Source: Phycisphaerales bacterium (GTDB taxonomy: Bacteria > Planctomycetota > Phycisphaerae > Phycisphaerales > SM1A02). Taken from it: a stretch of 64,000 nt of DNA. The stretch's first letter is position 1. Each line of letters opens with the position of its first letter. The notes under the pieces are model-generated. The model had not been told where the DNA came from. It did not search any database and saw only the letters and a program-made list of their open reading frames with translations. The stretch is taken from positions 1 to 64,000 of the forward strand of contig JANQEQ010000173.1 of assembly GCA_028278245.1 (NCBI GenBank), given 5' to 3'. Both the position numbers and the translations under genes were made by a program. Below, in pieces: positions 62,518 to 64,000 of the stretch.

Positions 62518-62849
62518 CAGTGGGAACAGGAATATCTCTGTGCTCCTTCTGGATACACTGCGCGGGTATGACGCTACGACATAACTTGTCATGCTCTAAT
62601 ACGAATACCAATTCGAATCCGGACTTCTATACCGGTCAGTAGAACATTGTGGATTGGTCACAACCTTTGAAGCGACGCGGCTTTTCCGCGCTTACTGTAT
62701 ACAACGCAAGCTGCTCAAATGAGCCGATGATGCGCAAATATCAACGGTGACTCGTATAAAGGAGATCCCTGATTCGCCAAGCGAGAGTTGGCGTTTACGG
62801 TGTGCTTTGTCGATCTTTGGTCGGTGTACTTCAGCAGGGAATGGCTTCG

Positions 62850-63569
62850 TCAATCAGTTACGCTGTCGGTACGGAAGATCATCAGGTTAGCAGAGTACCA
62901 TGATGCGACATCTTTCTTCTGCCAATCGTCACGAAATGCAAGTGACACAATTTCGTCGAATGCAAAGCCGCGATCTTTGAACTTGGTGATCCAATACTCG
63001 TGGGGTTGTTCGTTCACATGATCCCGCCCCCCCTGTCCGGGGGTGGCAGCGGCAAAAACAACGACGCAGTCCGCTGAAGTGAGAAAATCTACATACTCGT
63101 CGGCGCATGATTCGGGTAAGTGCTCGGCGACTTCCATGCTGATCATGAGATCTGCGTTGCTATTATCGCGTGGCTCAACAGCAGTCAGATCGAACTTCTC
63201 GACGTCCAATTCACGGTCATGGCATATTCGCAATGCGGCCTCAGAGTACTCAAAGCCGCGCACGTGAACACCCAATTTTCCCAGTTCGAAAAGCAGATCG
63301 CCGGCACCACAACCCACATCAATGGCTGACGAAGGTGCAAACTGCTCGAAAATAGACTGAGCTATGATCTGTGCGCTGCGGTGGGCCTTACTCTGACGCT
63401 CTGAGTAATAATGCTCACCATACACTTCGTCATGGGACGCAGAACCACGAGTAATGCGGATAAGCCCGTGTTTGATCAGACGCAACGGCGGCACTCTCGA
63501 TATAAAGATCCTGGTGGACTTCGGTAATGCGTACCAAAGCCCTGCAAGTTTGGAATACGAGCTACTCAT
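62850..63569 (-). CDS. SAM-dependent class I methyltransferase
   Basis: The 239-residue protein carries motif I AIDVGCGAGDLLFELG, motif II region GFEYSEAALRICHDREL, and motif III LMISMEVAEHLPE, followed by VVVFAAATPGQGG. This is the class I fold found next to sugar or lipid assembly genes, where such enzymes methylate glycans or act as accessory modifiers. The upstream AGGAGTCCTC is a possible ribosome site. It is convergent with the glycosyltransferase at 61182. Confidence 0.85.
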   Translation of the reverse strand: MSSSYSKLAGLWYALPKSTRIFISRVPPLRLIKHGLIRITRGSASHDEVYGEHYYSERQSKAHRSAQIIAQSIFEQFAPSSAIDVGCGAGDLLFELGKLGVHVRGFEYSEAALRICHDRELDVEKFDLTAVEPRDNSNADLMISMEVAEHLPESCADEYVDFLTSADCVVVFAAATPGQGGRDHVNEQPHEYWITKFKDRGFAFDEIVSLAFRDDWQKKDVASWYSANLMIFRTDSVTD

Positions 63570-63637
63570 TGCAGTGAGGACTCCTAACCGACATTACTCA
63601 TTTACCCTTCGCTCGACACCGCTGTCCAACTGTCCGA

Positions 63638-64000
63638 ATGCTAGTGTACCGCCACACCTTGAAAACCCAAGTTCTGATCGCCAGTTTCTGTCCGCGGTCG
63701 ATACTGGCCATCACAAACATGCCCATAGATGACGGTCATCATATAGACCCTGTTGGGCCGCTTGGACGCGTATGTGGAATGGCTGACATCGCGGAGCAGG
63801 GGAAAAATGAGCGATACGCTGCTTTCGATACTCGGAAAATGGGTTGCGGATATCTCCCGATGGAACAGGTGATCATAGGAATGAAGGGGTTAAGCTGGTC
63901 AGGGGATATCCTATTCGCTATGCTGCGTGGTTCGATCTTTTTACACCAGATCCCCGGAGATGCTGTGATGGCGTTACGCACCCCCTACGTAGGTGGAAAC
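63638..64000 (+). CDS. Partial reading frame running off the right edge
   Basis: An open frame reads without a stop from at least ATG 63638 (MLVYRHTLKTQVL) to the end of the window; a second start ATG 63719 (MPIDDGHHID) gives 94 codons. The peptide has segments like GPLGRVCGMADIAEQGKNE and SGDILFAMLRGSIFLH. No family was recognised, and no ribosome site favours either start. It points away from the divergent methyltransferase gene. It may be a real gene cut by the window edge or a chance open frame. Confidence 0.35.
   Translation, partial: MLVYRHTLKTQVLIASFCPRSILAITNMPIDDGHHIDPVGPLGRVCGMADIAEQGKNERYAAFDTRKMGCGYLPMEQVIIGMKGLSWSGDILFAMLRGSIFLHQIPGDAVMALRTPYVGGN

Noticed and set aside
62354-62584. 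76-codon frame in the gap after the glycosyltransferase
   Set aside because: It spans the REP-like hairpin, overlaps the end of a real gene and has no recognisable features.

Overview
The window looks like a chromosome segment of a planctomycete of the Phycisphaerae type. This is inferred from protein content, not from a marker gene. The main clue is a family of secreted proteins that end in the same roughly 60-residue, Cys-rich, two-repeat dockerin-like module. Its core is DLTGD..VNIDDIFAVLGLWG, then CPDPCPPYC, then a second DLTED..VNIDDIFAILG, ending in WGPC plus one residue. I recall this type being called 'GC-type dockerin' in planctomycete annotation. No rRNA, CRISPR array, prophage or insertion sequence was seen.

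Region 1 (1-31.6 kb, plus 46.8-48.9 kb) is an accessory-like block of exported proteins. Fourteen intact genes and one truncated remnant carry the dockerin module. Their N-terminal domains differ: FG-GAP propeller, agmatine/peptidyl-arginine deiminase, two M28 peptidases, two S8 subtilases, a C1 papain-like peptidase, an M14 carboxypeptidase, a YWTD propeller, a parallel beta-helix, three RCC1-like propellers and one protein of unknown fold. Most are single genes with their own ribosome binding site, and several are followed by strong hairpins. The picture is a set of extracellular proteases and binding proteins sharing one sorting or anchoring tag. No cohesin-like receptor is visible here. 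Between them lie a YwaF-like membrane protein, a MetE-C-like methyltransferase, a cyclic-nucleotide-binding protein, a small Gly-rich lipoprotein and a large secreted alpha/beta hydrolase.

Region 2 (31.6-46.5 kb) is mostly housekeeping: pdxH, a NYN-domain protein, rpsU, a membrane pyrophosphatase (hppA) with an extra loop, rsfS, a short PQQ-repeat protein, an alpha/beta hydrolase and trmB. It ends with two adjacent large secreted proteins of unknown function, each built from two homologous halves.

Region 3 (49-54.4 kb) has an orphan hybrid-type sensor histidine kinase without receiver, a YiiX-like permuted papain-fold protein, and an AT-richer stretch with a small membrane protein and a pentapeptide-repeat protein that may be acquired DNA.

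Region 4 (54.7-64 kb) holds acs (acetyl-CoA synthetase), tRNA-Gln(CUG), tmk, a group II PLP decarboxylase, and a cell-surface polysaccharide set (WcaF-like acetyltransferase, nucleotide-sugar epimerase, GT4 glycosyltransferase, SAM methyltransferase), with an unfinished reading frame at the right edge.

The intergenic DNA carries several families of short inverted repeats, many directly downstream of dockerin genes. Copies differ by compensatory stem changes, which argues for selection on hairpin structure.
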